Source: Dastarcus helophoroides (taxonomy: Eukaryota; Arthropoda; Insecta; Coleoptera; Bothrideridae). From it: DNA of 64,000 nt. The stretch covers positions 40,943,559 through 41,007,558 of the forward strand of contig CM053327.1 in NCBI GenBank assembly GCA_028583605.1, written 5' to 3'. The position numbers and the translations under genes were made by a program. The notes under the pieces were generated by a model. The model was given only the letters and a program-made list of their open reading frames with translations, did no database searches and was not told the DNA's origin. Numbering within the stretch: the first letter of the stretch is position 1; each line of letters starts with the position of its first letter. This document shows, piece by piece, positions 1 through 10,600 of the stretch.

Positions 1-1208
1 AATTTCAACTTTTTTTTCTCAAAATTTCGACTTTTTTCTCGAAATCTCCATTTTTTCTCGAAATGCCGACGTTTTTCTACAAATTTCGACTTTTTTCTCA
101 AATTTCCACTTTTTTTTCGGAATTTCGACTTCAGTTTTTCTCAAATTTTGACTCTTCTCGAAATTTCGAGGTTGTAAGGTCGAAGTTTCGACTTTTTCCC
201 AAATTTCGACTTTTTTCTTAAATTCCGACTTTTTTCTCGAAATTTTGATCTTAATCACGAAATTTTGATTTAGACTTCGACTTTTTTTCCCTCGAAATTT
301 TGACTTTTTTCTCGAAATCTCGACTTTTTCATAAGTTTCGACTTTTTTCTCGAAATATTTCGAAATTTCGACTTTAAACTCTAAATTTCGAACTTTTTTC
401 TTAAAATTTCGACTTTTTTTCTCAAAATCTCGACTTTTTTTTCGAAATTTTGACTTTTTTTCTAAAAATTTTGATTTTTTTTCTGGCAATCTCGACTTTT
501 TTCTTAAATTTCGACTTTTTTCTCGAAATCTCGACATTTTTCTTAAATTTCGATTTTTTTCTCGAAATATTTCGAAATTTCGACTTTAAACTCTAAATTT
601 CTAACTTTTTTCTTAAAATTTCGACTTCTTTTCTCGAAATTTCGACTGTTTTTTCGAAATGTTGACTTTTTTTCTAAAAATTTTGACTTTTTTCTCGCAA
701 TCTCGACTTTTTTCTTAAATTTCGACTTTTTTCTCGAAATCTCGACTTTTTTCTTAAATTTCGACTTTTTTCTCGAAATTTCGAAATTTTTCTCGACATT
801 TGGACTTCAAACTCAAAATTTCGACTTTTTTTTCTCGAAATTTAGATTTTTTCGCTAATTTTGACTTTTTTCTCGAAATTTCGACTTTTTTCTCAAAATT
901 TCGACTTTTTTCTCGAAATTTCGACTTTTTTTCTCGGAATGTTGACTTTTTTCTCGAAACCTTGACTTTTTTCTTAAATTTCGACTTTTTTCTCGAAATC
1001 TCCACTTTTTGCTTAAATTTCGACTTTAAACTCAAAATTTCGACTTTTTTTCTGGAAATTTAGACTATTTTCGCAAATGTTGACCTTTTTTCTCGAAATT
1101 TCGACTTTGTTCTCAAAATTTCTACTTTTTTCCTCGAAATTTTGATTTTTTTCGAAATCTCGACTTTTTTTTGAAATTTCGGCATTTTTCCCAAAATTTC
1201 AACTTTAA
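1..1208. repeat. 20-22 bp TTTCGAC satellite array
   Basis: Degenerate tandem copies of a unit close to TTTCGACTTTTTTCTCGAAA, almost pure pyrimidine on the plus strand apart from the TCGA core. The array runs from the window edge to the TTAA at 1205-1208 and resumes at 3730 after the piggyBac insertion. Long lysine/serine-rich open frames here (for example 19-537 minus) come only from the low-complexity repeat and are not genes. The stretch lies in the Sec16 intron downstream of the exon at 4521. Confidence 0.9.
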
Positions 1209-3725
1209 CCCTTCTTTGCATGATGATGGAAATTTTAATCATAATATTTAGTCAACAAAAAAAGGCACTCAAAACCCTTGTACTGTAAATTTGTTGTTGC
1301 TGGCAACTTTTTAAGCGACTATAGCGTACAACAAAACGCAGTTGTCAAAAAATAGTAAACGTCACTGTCAATTACCAGGCTTGGAACTTGTCATTCCGCT
1401 GTTTGTTGTGACTGGAAGAAACAAGTGATATTTTAAATTGTTTTAAGGAAATAAACGGAGATATAAAATACAAGAAAAGTGAACATGAGTGGAAAAAAGG
1501 TGTGTTTTCATGTTTTTGTTATTTTATGTACAATTTATATCAAAACACTGTGAATACATTTCTCGAAACTATGTGATGGAAATTTACATCACTGTGCAGT
1601 AACTTCACTTGTAATGTATGGCAATTTTTTTTTTGTAAATGTTTATTTTATGTTGTTTTTTAGGGAAACTTGAATGAAAGAGATATTGAAGATTATCTTA
1701 GTAAGTTAGAAGGCGGTTGGCTCTCAGAAGATGGCCTTGATGACCAAGATTCCGATGATGAAAACCGCGATGCTGATGAAGTTATAAGAGTGTTGCAGGA
1801 GGAGAACGATGATGATAATGTGAATGAAACTGCTGACATTGATCCTCCTCTTGTAGAACCAGAAGATCAAGAATCCTCTCACCCATCAACATCATCCAAT
1901 TTGCAGTCTTCATCCAGTTTTCCATTTGACAAAAGAAGCTTGATTTGGAAAAAAAGGAATCTGGTGTATGATACAGATAAAATTACTTTCTTGGGGAGTT
2001 CTACTGTTTCAGGCGGTCTATCACACCTAGAAACTCCATATCAATGTTTTAACCATTTTATCACTGAAGATTTTATCAAAACATTAGTAGAGGAGACAAA
2101 TTTATATATAATACAGAGTAATTCTAGTTCATCTATAACATTTACAGAATATGATTTGTATAAGTTCTTTGGTATATTATTATACATGTCAGTAATCAAA
2201 TTTCCTAGCACAAGATCATACTGGTCGCCCAAGTTTAAATATGAGCCCATTTCTTCAACAATGCCACTAAACAAGTTTGAGAAAATAAAGTTATCATTAC
2301 ATTTTAATAACAATGATCTTCACAAACCTATAGGTCATCCAGAACATGACAGGCTTTATAAAATCCGCCCTGTTATCAAGCATCTCAATGAGAGGTTTGC
2401 CACAGTGCCAATGAATCAAAGACTTTCTGTGGATGAACAGATGTGTTCTACCAAAATAGGGCATTTTTTAAAACAGTATCTGTCTAAGAAGCCCCATAAA
2501 TGGGGCTTCAAATTGTATGTTCTCTGTGATTTGATGGGATATGCCCACAAGTTTGAGGTATATTCTGGACAAGAGAATACAGAGAAACTCCCAGATGAAC
2601 CAGATCTTGGTGCAACAGGAAATGTTGTAGTTCGTTTGCTTCGAGGAGTGCCAAGAAACCAAAACCACATCATATACTTTGATAATTTTTATACCTCTTT
2701 GCCATTGGTAGTTTTTTAGCTAAATCAGGAATTCACACAGTGGGAACTGTGCAACAAAACAGGATACCAAATAATAAACTTCCAGAGAAGAAAAATTTCA
2801 TGAAAAAATCTGTGCCCAGAGGTAGTTTTGAGGAAAGAGTGTCTGTGCATGATGGTATAGATTTGAGTTGTGTGGCTTGGAAAGATAATAAGATAGTAAC
2901 CCTGTTATCTTTTTATTCTGGAGCATTGCCTGTAACTAAAGTCAATAGATTTGACAGGACAACAAAAGAAAAAATTGATATTACTTGCCCGTTTATTGTC
3001 CAAGAGTACAATAAACATATGGGAGGAGTAGATCTCATGGATAGCTTTTTGGGCAGAAATCATATAAAAATGAGGTCTAAAAAGTGGTATTTGCGTATTT
3101 TTTTTCATCTATTTGATCTAGCTATTATAAACTCTTGGATTATTTATAAAAAAAATGCTCAAGAAAGAGGTGAACCTAAAAAGAGTCTGCTTACAATGGG
3201 CCAATTCAGAAATGAATTGGCCTTTGTGCTATGCAACAGAGGAACCACCAAAGAAGCTAAAAGAGGGCGTCCTAGTACCAGTTTACTAGAAGAACTACAA
3301 TCAAAAAAAAAAGAAAAGGTTCTCCAGCTCCACCACTTCCAAAAGACATGAGAAAAGATGGTGCTGAACATTGGCCAAAAGTAGGTGGGTCACTCCGGTG
3401 CAAATTTCCCAAATGTAAAGGCTATTCCACAATTTCGTGTATTAAATATGGCGTCAATTTGTGCTTAAATAAAAATAATAACTGTTTTTTAAATTATCAT
3501 AAAGAATAAAGAAGATTGAGTAAACAATTTTTTTTTATTTATTTAGTACCGAGCTAAATATGTGACAATGCATGATAATGTAAATTTCCATCATATTTTT
3601 TTTTGTTATGTACATATTTTTATTTACACTAGGATTTTTTTAAATATTTTTCCTTTAATCTAGAGCATTAATTACATCACCCTGATTTATTTTAAAAAAA
3701 ATTTAAAAAATCATGCAAAGAAGGG
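1209..3725 (+). mobile_element. Complete piggyBac-type transposon
   Basis: A 2517-bp element bounded by perfect 15-bp terminal inverted repeats, CCCTTCTTTGCATGA at 1209-1223 and its complement at 3711-3725. It is flanked on both sides by TTAA (1205-1208 and 3726-3729), the target duplication known for piggyBac. A subterminal inverted repeat (ATGATGGAAATTT near 1222-1235, and its complement near 3583-3595) supports the same ends. It interrupts the 20-bp satellite, so it is younger than that array. It carries one transposase gene, disrupted by two homopolymer frameshifts. Confidence 0.93.
1485..3509 (+). pseudogene. piggyBac-family transposase, two frameshifts
   Basis: DDE-type transposase of the piggyBac family (DDE_Tnp_1_7), which cuts and pastes the element at TTAA. 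A five-codon first exon (ATG at 1485) appears joined to the main exon at 1664 across a 164-bp GT-AG intron (1500-1663). An acidic N-terminus is followed by the catalytic domain. The three expected aspartates are at 2432 (SVDEQM), 2681 (YFDNFYTS) and 3031 (GGVDLMD). The frame breaks at a T6 run (2712-2717) and again at an A10 run (3303-3312). After the second break the usual C-terminal Cys-rich domain (CKFPKC..C..C) follows, ending at TAA 3507-3509 beside an AATAAA at 3505. Both breaks sit in homopolymers, so sequencing error is as likely as decay. Confidence 0.88.
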
Positions 3726-3729
3726 TTAA

Positions 3730-4013
3730 ACAAAATTTCGACTTTTTTCTCGAAATTTAGACTTCTTTTTCGCAAATTTTGACTTTTTTTCTGAAAATTT
3801 CGACTTTTTGTCTAGAAATTTTGACTTTTTTCTAGAAATCTTGACTTTTTTTTCTTAAGTTTCGACTTTTTACTCGAAATCTCGAATTTTTGTTAAATTT
3901 CAACTTTTTACTGGAAATATTTCGAAATTTCGACTTTAAACTCAAAATTTCGACTTTTTTCTCAAAATTTAGACTTTTTTCGAAATTTTGACTTTTTTCT
4001 CAACTCGGAAATA
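3730..4013. repeat. TTTCGAC satellite, continuation
   Basis: Continuation of the 20-bp array on the far side of the piggyBac insertion, with the same orientation and unit. It ends near 4013, where an unrelated AATCGGTT-rich sequence begins. Confidence 0.85.
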
Positions 4014-4520
4014 TTTCAAATCGAGTTAATTGGTTTGACAATTCAGACAAATCACTTTAATTCACGCAAATCGGTTTAATTCATGCAAATCGGTTTCAAA
4101 CCTAGTTACCCAAAGAGAGTTCGCACAATTTTAAATCGAGTTACCTAGACTGGTTTGCTATTAAACAAAGTTAGGGCCAGTTCCGCCGATTTAAACCCAG
4201 ATAAGTGATCTGTAATTAAATCGGTCAAATAGGTTAAATCGGTCAAATAGGTTAAATCGGTCAAATAGGTTGAATCGGTTAAATCAGTCAAATCGGTTAA
4301 ATTGATCAAATCGATCAAATCAAGTTGACTACTTTCTAATTCGATTTTAATCGGCTTGGTAAATCAAGTTGACCGTTCTAATCAGTTGAACGCATGTTAC
4401 ACTCAACTCGAGTTGAATCGGTTATATAAATTGAGTTGACCATCTAAAAGCTGAGTAAATATTTCTCTTCGAGAAATGCATGATTGGTTTCCAAAACTGG
4501 ATTATCACCCAGTTACTTAC
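4014..4520. other. Sec16 intron with 18-bp tandem repeat
   Basis: Intronic sequence just downstream (minus sense) of the last visible Sec16 exon. It holds many AAATCGGTT/AAATCGAGTT motifs. At about 4216-4310 there is a short tandem array of an 18-bp unit close to GTTAAATCGGTCAAATAG. No coding exon was recognised here. Confidence 0.7.
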
Positions 4521-4690
4521 AGTAACGGCTGCCGGCATCCTTCCAGATAATAATTGATAAAGAGTTTGCAACGGATCGTTCATAGTTAAACCGTTAGCAA
4601 ACCTCATCATAACGTTTGCGTACGTTCTCTTATCTAGTTTACTAGCCAAAAATAGTGCATGGCCCCATAAACCGTGTTTCATAGCCCACT
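4521..4690 (-). CDS. Sec16: Sec16 exon 10
   Basis: Acceptor GTTGTAG, donor ACT|GTAAGT. It encodes [18 protein letters not shown] and a helical stretch ending SGRMPAAVT, which in orthologues is followed directly by a conserved CxxEKWGDWRPHLA-type segment. That segment is not in the window. Confidence 0.92.
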
Positions 4691-7600
4691 CTACAACATA
4701 TTTGGTTATATTTAGAACATTCAAAGCATTCGTTATTACCAAGAGCTTCTTTACATGACCCATAGAGTAAATATTCTCTGAATTTATTAGTAACGTCTTC
4801 TTCTTTGATTATGGAGGCTGCGCTACCAACTGTATCTGAAAGTTGATGATTTCCAGGTTCCACACCATCCGCCGGAACGCTGCTGATGCTGGACAAAACG
4901 GAGGATGGTCGCTGTTGTACCTCGCTGCGATTTTTCAAAAGTAATTCGGCGATATCCGTACCAACAACCATCTGCGATAACATATATTAGATTAATCAAA
5001 CACAAGAGCGATAAAAATTTACCCCATTTTGTCTGATGAGTAGTATCAGTAGTTCCCACATCAAAACGTACGATTCGGCATCGACAATATCGAAATTATT
5101 CACGGCACCCTTGATTTTATTTTCGCAATATTCGATGATGGTCTTCTTGTGCGTAGTACCCTTGATCAGGGGGCCAGGGAACGCGATCAATTCTTTGAAT
5201 TCGTCATCGTTGAAATTCAAGGTGTTTAAATCGAGCAATTCGACAACGGGAGATTCTCCATCTAGGGGATAATGGGGTGGGATTTTGACCAATCTACCAG
5301 AACAGATCGAAGCTTTGATGTGTGCAGTGGCGTACTTCGCTGGGGTGAGTCGTTGTTCTGTTGTCGCGTTAGAACCATCGTAATGCAACGAGTCTGTGTT
5401 GTCAAAAGGACGGACGTAACTAGAAATAAATTACAATTTAAGAGAACTAATCATATCAGAATTGTTTTAGGAGCGCCCAAATACGTTTACCTGCGCGTTT
5501 GGCTAATCACAGTTAAGCTCAAGCAATTAAGTGCATTTTGTCGAAACGAAATACAGTCAAAACCGGATATAACGACATCGTTTACAGAGATGCATCGGTT
5601 ATTAAGACTAAATGGCAAGGTCCCGGCGATTATTTAAAAAACTGACTGTACTGCCAGTTATATTGCTGCGTCCGTAGTTTGTGGTCCTTTCAATGTCACT
5701 ATATCCGGTTTCAACTGAATGTTAGTATATGAAATGGTGTATTAGTGATAAAAACTATAATAGCAATTCATATGAGGACATACAGATGACTCTCGATAAT
5801 TTGAAATTCAAGGAACCAAAGAAGTTTTTTTTTGTGGAACGGACAGGTCCTTGGTTATCTTCAAAAATTGAAATACAAATCTTGCCCCCTGAAACCAAGA
5901 AAGATTAAAAAACGCAACAAAAGTCGCTCTAACGCGTTTCGACAAGTATCTCTCTGAAGATGATCTTGGCTGTCGAGACGCGAAGAGCAATATTTGTTGT
6001 GTTTTTTAATATTTCTGGGTTTCAGGAGACAAGTTATATATTTCAATTCTCATATTTCTTTCAAAATTTTGACTTTTTTATATATTATTGAATAAAAATA
6101 TCCAAACTATGAATTTTCTGATAATTGAATTGTTTGTCTACCTGCGGCATACAAATTCAGCATCAATTTACTAAATCAATATTTATTCTAAAAAAAGCCA
6201 AAATTTGGAAAAAAAGTCGAAATTTTGAAATCGTCATGAATTTGATGGAACGGACTGGTCCTTGGTTATCTTCAAAAATTGAAACACAGAACTTGTTCCC
6301 TGAAACCAAGAAAAATTAAAAAACACAACAAAGGTTGCTCTAACGCGTTTCGACAGCCAAGCTGTCATCTTCAGAGAGAAACTGATTTTGAGTCTCTCTC
6401 TGAAGATGACAGCTTGGCTATCGAAACGCGTTAGAGCAACCTTTGTTGTGTTTTTTAATTTTTCTTGGTTTCAGGGGACAAGTTCTGTGTTTCAATCGTC
6501 ATGAAAAAAAGTCAAAGTATCCAGAAAAAGTCAAAATTGTGAAAATCGGGTGGAATTTTCAAAAAAAAATGAAAAAGATCGAAATATTTTGAGAAATATT
6601 TTGGAAAATTTCAACAAAGTCGAAATTTACAAGATAAAAATCAAAATTTCGAGAAAAAGACATTCTGACAAAAAAATCGAAATTTTCAATTGATCAAAAT
6701 TTCGAAAAAAAAAAACAAATGTCTAACAAATTTAAAAAAAGTGGAAATTTTGAGTAGAAAAATTTCAAAACAAAACGAAATTTTAAAAAGGATCCAAATT
6801 TTCAAAAACGCCAAAATTTGGAGAAAAAGTCGACATTTCGAAGCCAAAACATTTTTTTGTAATGTCGGCTAGTATCTCTCTGAAGATGATAGCTTGGCTG
6901 TCGAAACGCCTTGGAGAAACCTTTGTTGTATTTTTTAATCTTTCTTGGTTTCAGGGGACAAGATCTGTATCTCAATTTAAAAAAAAAAGTTCAAATTACC
7001 GACAGTCCAAAATGATCAGACAGGTGGATCCACCATCGATTTGTTAAAAAGTTTCGACTACTTTAAAAAAATCCCATTCTTTTATTTCATTCTGTTTTAC
7101 ATTGTAACTTTTTCGAATATTCGATTCTTTCAAAATTTCGACTTTTTTTTGGAAAATTTGCTTGATAATATCGATTTTTCTCAAAATTTTGACTTGCTTG
7201 TAATTTAATTTTTTTCTGAAAATTTTGTTTACTTTTGACAAATTTGAAATTTTTGACGTTTCTACTTTTTTAAAATTTTAATTTTTTTACAAAATTCATA
7301 TATATACTAGCTGATACACGCGCGCCTTCGTCCACTGAAGGAATTCTTAGGTCACCTTTTTGGAAATTCTGACTTTTTTTGAAGAATTCCATTTTTATTG
7401 GGAATGTATGGTAGAATTATGTATTTTGAAAATTTCGACACATCAAAATATCAACTTTTATCAGAATGTCGACAATTTCTAATTCGACACCCAAAATTTC
7501 AAGTTTTTTTCGAAATTTTGACTTAATTTGGAAAATTTCGACTTTTTTCGACACATCAAAATATCAACTTTTTTCAGAATGTTGACATTTTCTCATTCGA

Positions 7601-10600
7601 TATCCAAAATTTCAAGTTTTTTTCGAAATTTTGACTTAAGGGGTAACACCACTGTAAATTTTTCAAAAAATCGATTATTTTTTTTTAGGCTTAAAAAATA
7701 CTTTGAACCTTTTAAAATATGGGGAAAAATATTTCATACCTCAAAGTATTTTTTTTTTCTTGTAATTTCGAGCTCTTTCCCAAGTGCTCTGAAACGACAC
7801 CTGCGTCAGATGAATACCTGCTGGGAAGGTACAGCCTGATGTCCTACCCTTTGATTTCTATATTTTTAAATACACTAACAGATGTCATTATAAAGCATTT
7901 ATATTCAGGTAGAAGCATTTCTTATCAATAGTACGTTAGTGTAGAGTAAACACGTGTACAAAAAGGAAATAATTTCGTCGCATGAAATCACGATTTTTGT
8001 GTGTAGTGCTGATTTTTAACAGTTTATTTGTAATCTCAGAGTGCTTGTAAGTTACAATGAGTAATGCAAAAGTGTAACAGGGCAAGAAAGGTACGAAAAA
8101 ATCGTATCCAACGCGGCGTCGGAGCAACGCGTCATCGAGACGACCGTTGAATAGATATGAGACTGAGAGTGATTCGAAAGGAGTCAGTGCTTCTGCGCAA
8201 AAATTAGAAGTTAGTGATGAAGATTTTGATATCAATTATGAATTAAGCTATAGAATTATAAATTTTGTTGCCGTTTTCTCTGTCATTTCACAACACGTGT
8301 AGTGTAAAACGTGTGATTCAGACATCAAGTTTCATGAAAGAAGTCCTCGGGGCTTAGGCTTCAAAATAGTTATCGTTTGTCCGAAATGTCCAGATGCTGT
8401 TATTCCAAGTAGTAAATTTATACGAAATGCATATGAAAGTAACCGTCGAATCGTGTTAGCAGTGCGACTACTAGGAATAGGACTAAATGGAATAATAAAG
8501 TTTTGTGCTTTTATGGAATTGCCACGACCGATATTTCAATCTTTTTACGACAAATTAGTGGATATGATTTCGATCGCAACAGCAACCGTGCGAGAGGCTA
8601 GTATAAAGAAAGCAGCGCTAGAAGAGAAAAAGAAAAGTGAAGAAGATGGACAACTTGAAAGGATAACTGTTTCCGGTGATGGCTCGTGGAGGAAACGCGA
8701 ATTTTGTTCGCTTTTTGGAATCACCTCATTGATTGGATGGTTTACAGGCAAAATCGTCGATGTTGAAGTGAAGTCAAAGTACTGTAAGTCTTGCGAGCAC
8801 TGGAAGAATAAATTAGAAACAAGTGAGTATGAAGCATGGTACAAAAAACACGTCGATGAATGTCAAGCGAACCATGAAGGCTCAGCTGGTAAGATGGAGG
8901 TAGACTCTGTCGTCCAGATGTTCCAACGATCCTAAACTTTGCACGGTCTCAAATACGCAAACTACATCGGTGATGGTGACAGCAAAACCTTCAAAGGAAT
9001 AATGGATAAAAATCCGTACGAAAATTTTTAAGCACAAAAGAAAGAGTGCATTGATCATGTACAAAAGAGAATGGGCACTCGATTGGGAAATCTGAAAAAA
9101 AAAAAGTTAAAGGCCTCGGAGGAAAAGGTAAATTAACTGCAAAATTAATTGATCAATTAACAATTTATTATGGCCTGGCTAAACGTCGGAATCCGGATTC
9201 CTTGGAAAATATGAAAAATGAAATCTGGACAACCTTATTTCATGAGTTATCAACCGACGAAAATCCGCAGCACGAGAAGTGCTCAGAGTCTTGGTGTAAC
9301 TGGAAGAAGGGCAGCTGTATGGTCCTGGGATAGCAGATTAATAGTAAAAAAAATTAAACTGTCAAATTTTACATTTTTTCATGTCTATAATGCATTTCAA
9401 AACTTTAAATGTGTTTTTCTCGAATGTGTTTTTCTCGAAACACGATTTTTCAAAACGGCACGCACCATAACTCCAACAATTTTCATTCTTTTCATTCGAA
9501 TTTGTTAAAATATCTTTAAAATAAGATTTTGAATTTTTTGAATTTTCGATAAATTAATTTAATCATTATTTATTAACAAATGATTATCTTTTTTTTGTTG
9601 AAAATTTAACGATTTAATTCAAATACTCGCCAATCACACAAAAATCAATATTTTTAAAATCCCCTACGTATTTCTCTAGCTATAAGCATGTACAATAAGT
9701 GTTATTTTTATTTTTTTTCTAAATCCAAATTTGCAGCAACTACACTGCGTGCCGCAGAGCGCCTCAAATTCTACGTGCCTCGCGAAAATGGCCGTGGTGC
9801 CGTCATTTTTGAATATTATTTTATAATACTTTTCTATTTTGTTACTTAAATATACGCTTAATAACTTCCTTCAATATTATAATTTTATTACCTTTCCTTC
9901 CACCAAAAAAAAAATGTCAAAAAAACACGTTTTTTGGGCTGTTACAGTGGTGTTACCCCTTAATTTGGAAAATTTCGACTTTTTTCGAAGTTTATACCTT
10001 TTCTGAAAATTCCAAATTATCAAGTCAAGTCCAGTTATTAAAATAATGATTTTTGGATATATTTTGATTTCCTTTTTTGGAAACTTTTGATGGTAATTTA
10101 TGTTTTTGTTAAACAAATTCCTTTTTAAAAATTTGCCTTTAAATAATTTAAATTTTTAATACTTTAACTTTATTTGGGAGTTTTTTTGGAAAATTTTGGC
10201 TTTTTATCACATTGTTGAACATATTTTTGAAAATGTTAACCTTTTTTTAAAATTCCCGTTTTTTTGAAAATTTTTGCAACGTTTTTTAAAATTCTAACTC
10301 AAAAATTTAACTTTTTTGCAAACTTGACTGTTTTTAAATTCCATTTTTATAAAACATTTCCATTCTAAATTCGACTTTTTTTTTTCAAGATTTCAGCTTT
10401 TCCTCGTTTCGGTTTTCTGAAAATAACGACTTATAAAATGTCGACGTTTTTGTAAATTTTAATGTTTTTACAAAAATTATATATACTATCTGATACACGC
10501 GCGCCTTCGTCCACTGAAAGAAGAGTAAGCATTCTTGGTCACCCTTTTGGAAATTCTGACTTTTTTTCAAGAATTCAATTTTTATTGGGAATGTATGGTG

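Larger units (their letters stand above)
6247..6496. mobile_element. Foldback repeat, family B, copy 2 (near-perfect palindrome)
   Basis: About 100-bp arms (6278-6379 and 6393-6496) differ at only a few positions and are separated by a 13-bp spacer. Each arm contains a complete hammerhead-ribozyme-like core, so the element carries one on each strand. No coding capacity. The 31 bp to the left (6247-6277) are shared with the decayed copy at 5836. Confidence 0.8.

Noticed and set aside
19..1063. Lys/Ser-rich open frames in the TTTCGAC array
   Set aside because: Low-complexity repeat translations, overlapping on both strands.
1..1208. Direct link between the GTCGAAA satellite and the hammerhead GTCGAAAC core
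   Set aside because: They share a 7-mer, but the satellites have no CTGANGA and no stem II, so the match is likely chance in GAAA-rich sequence.
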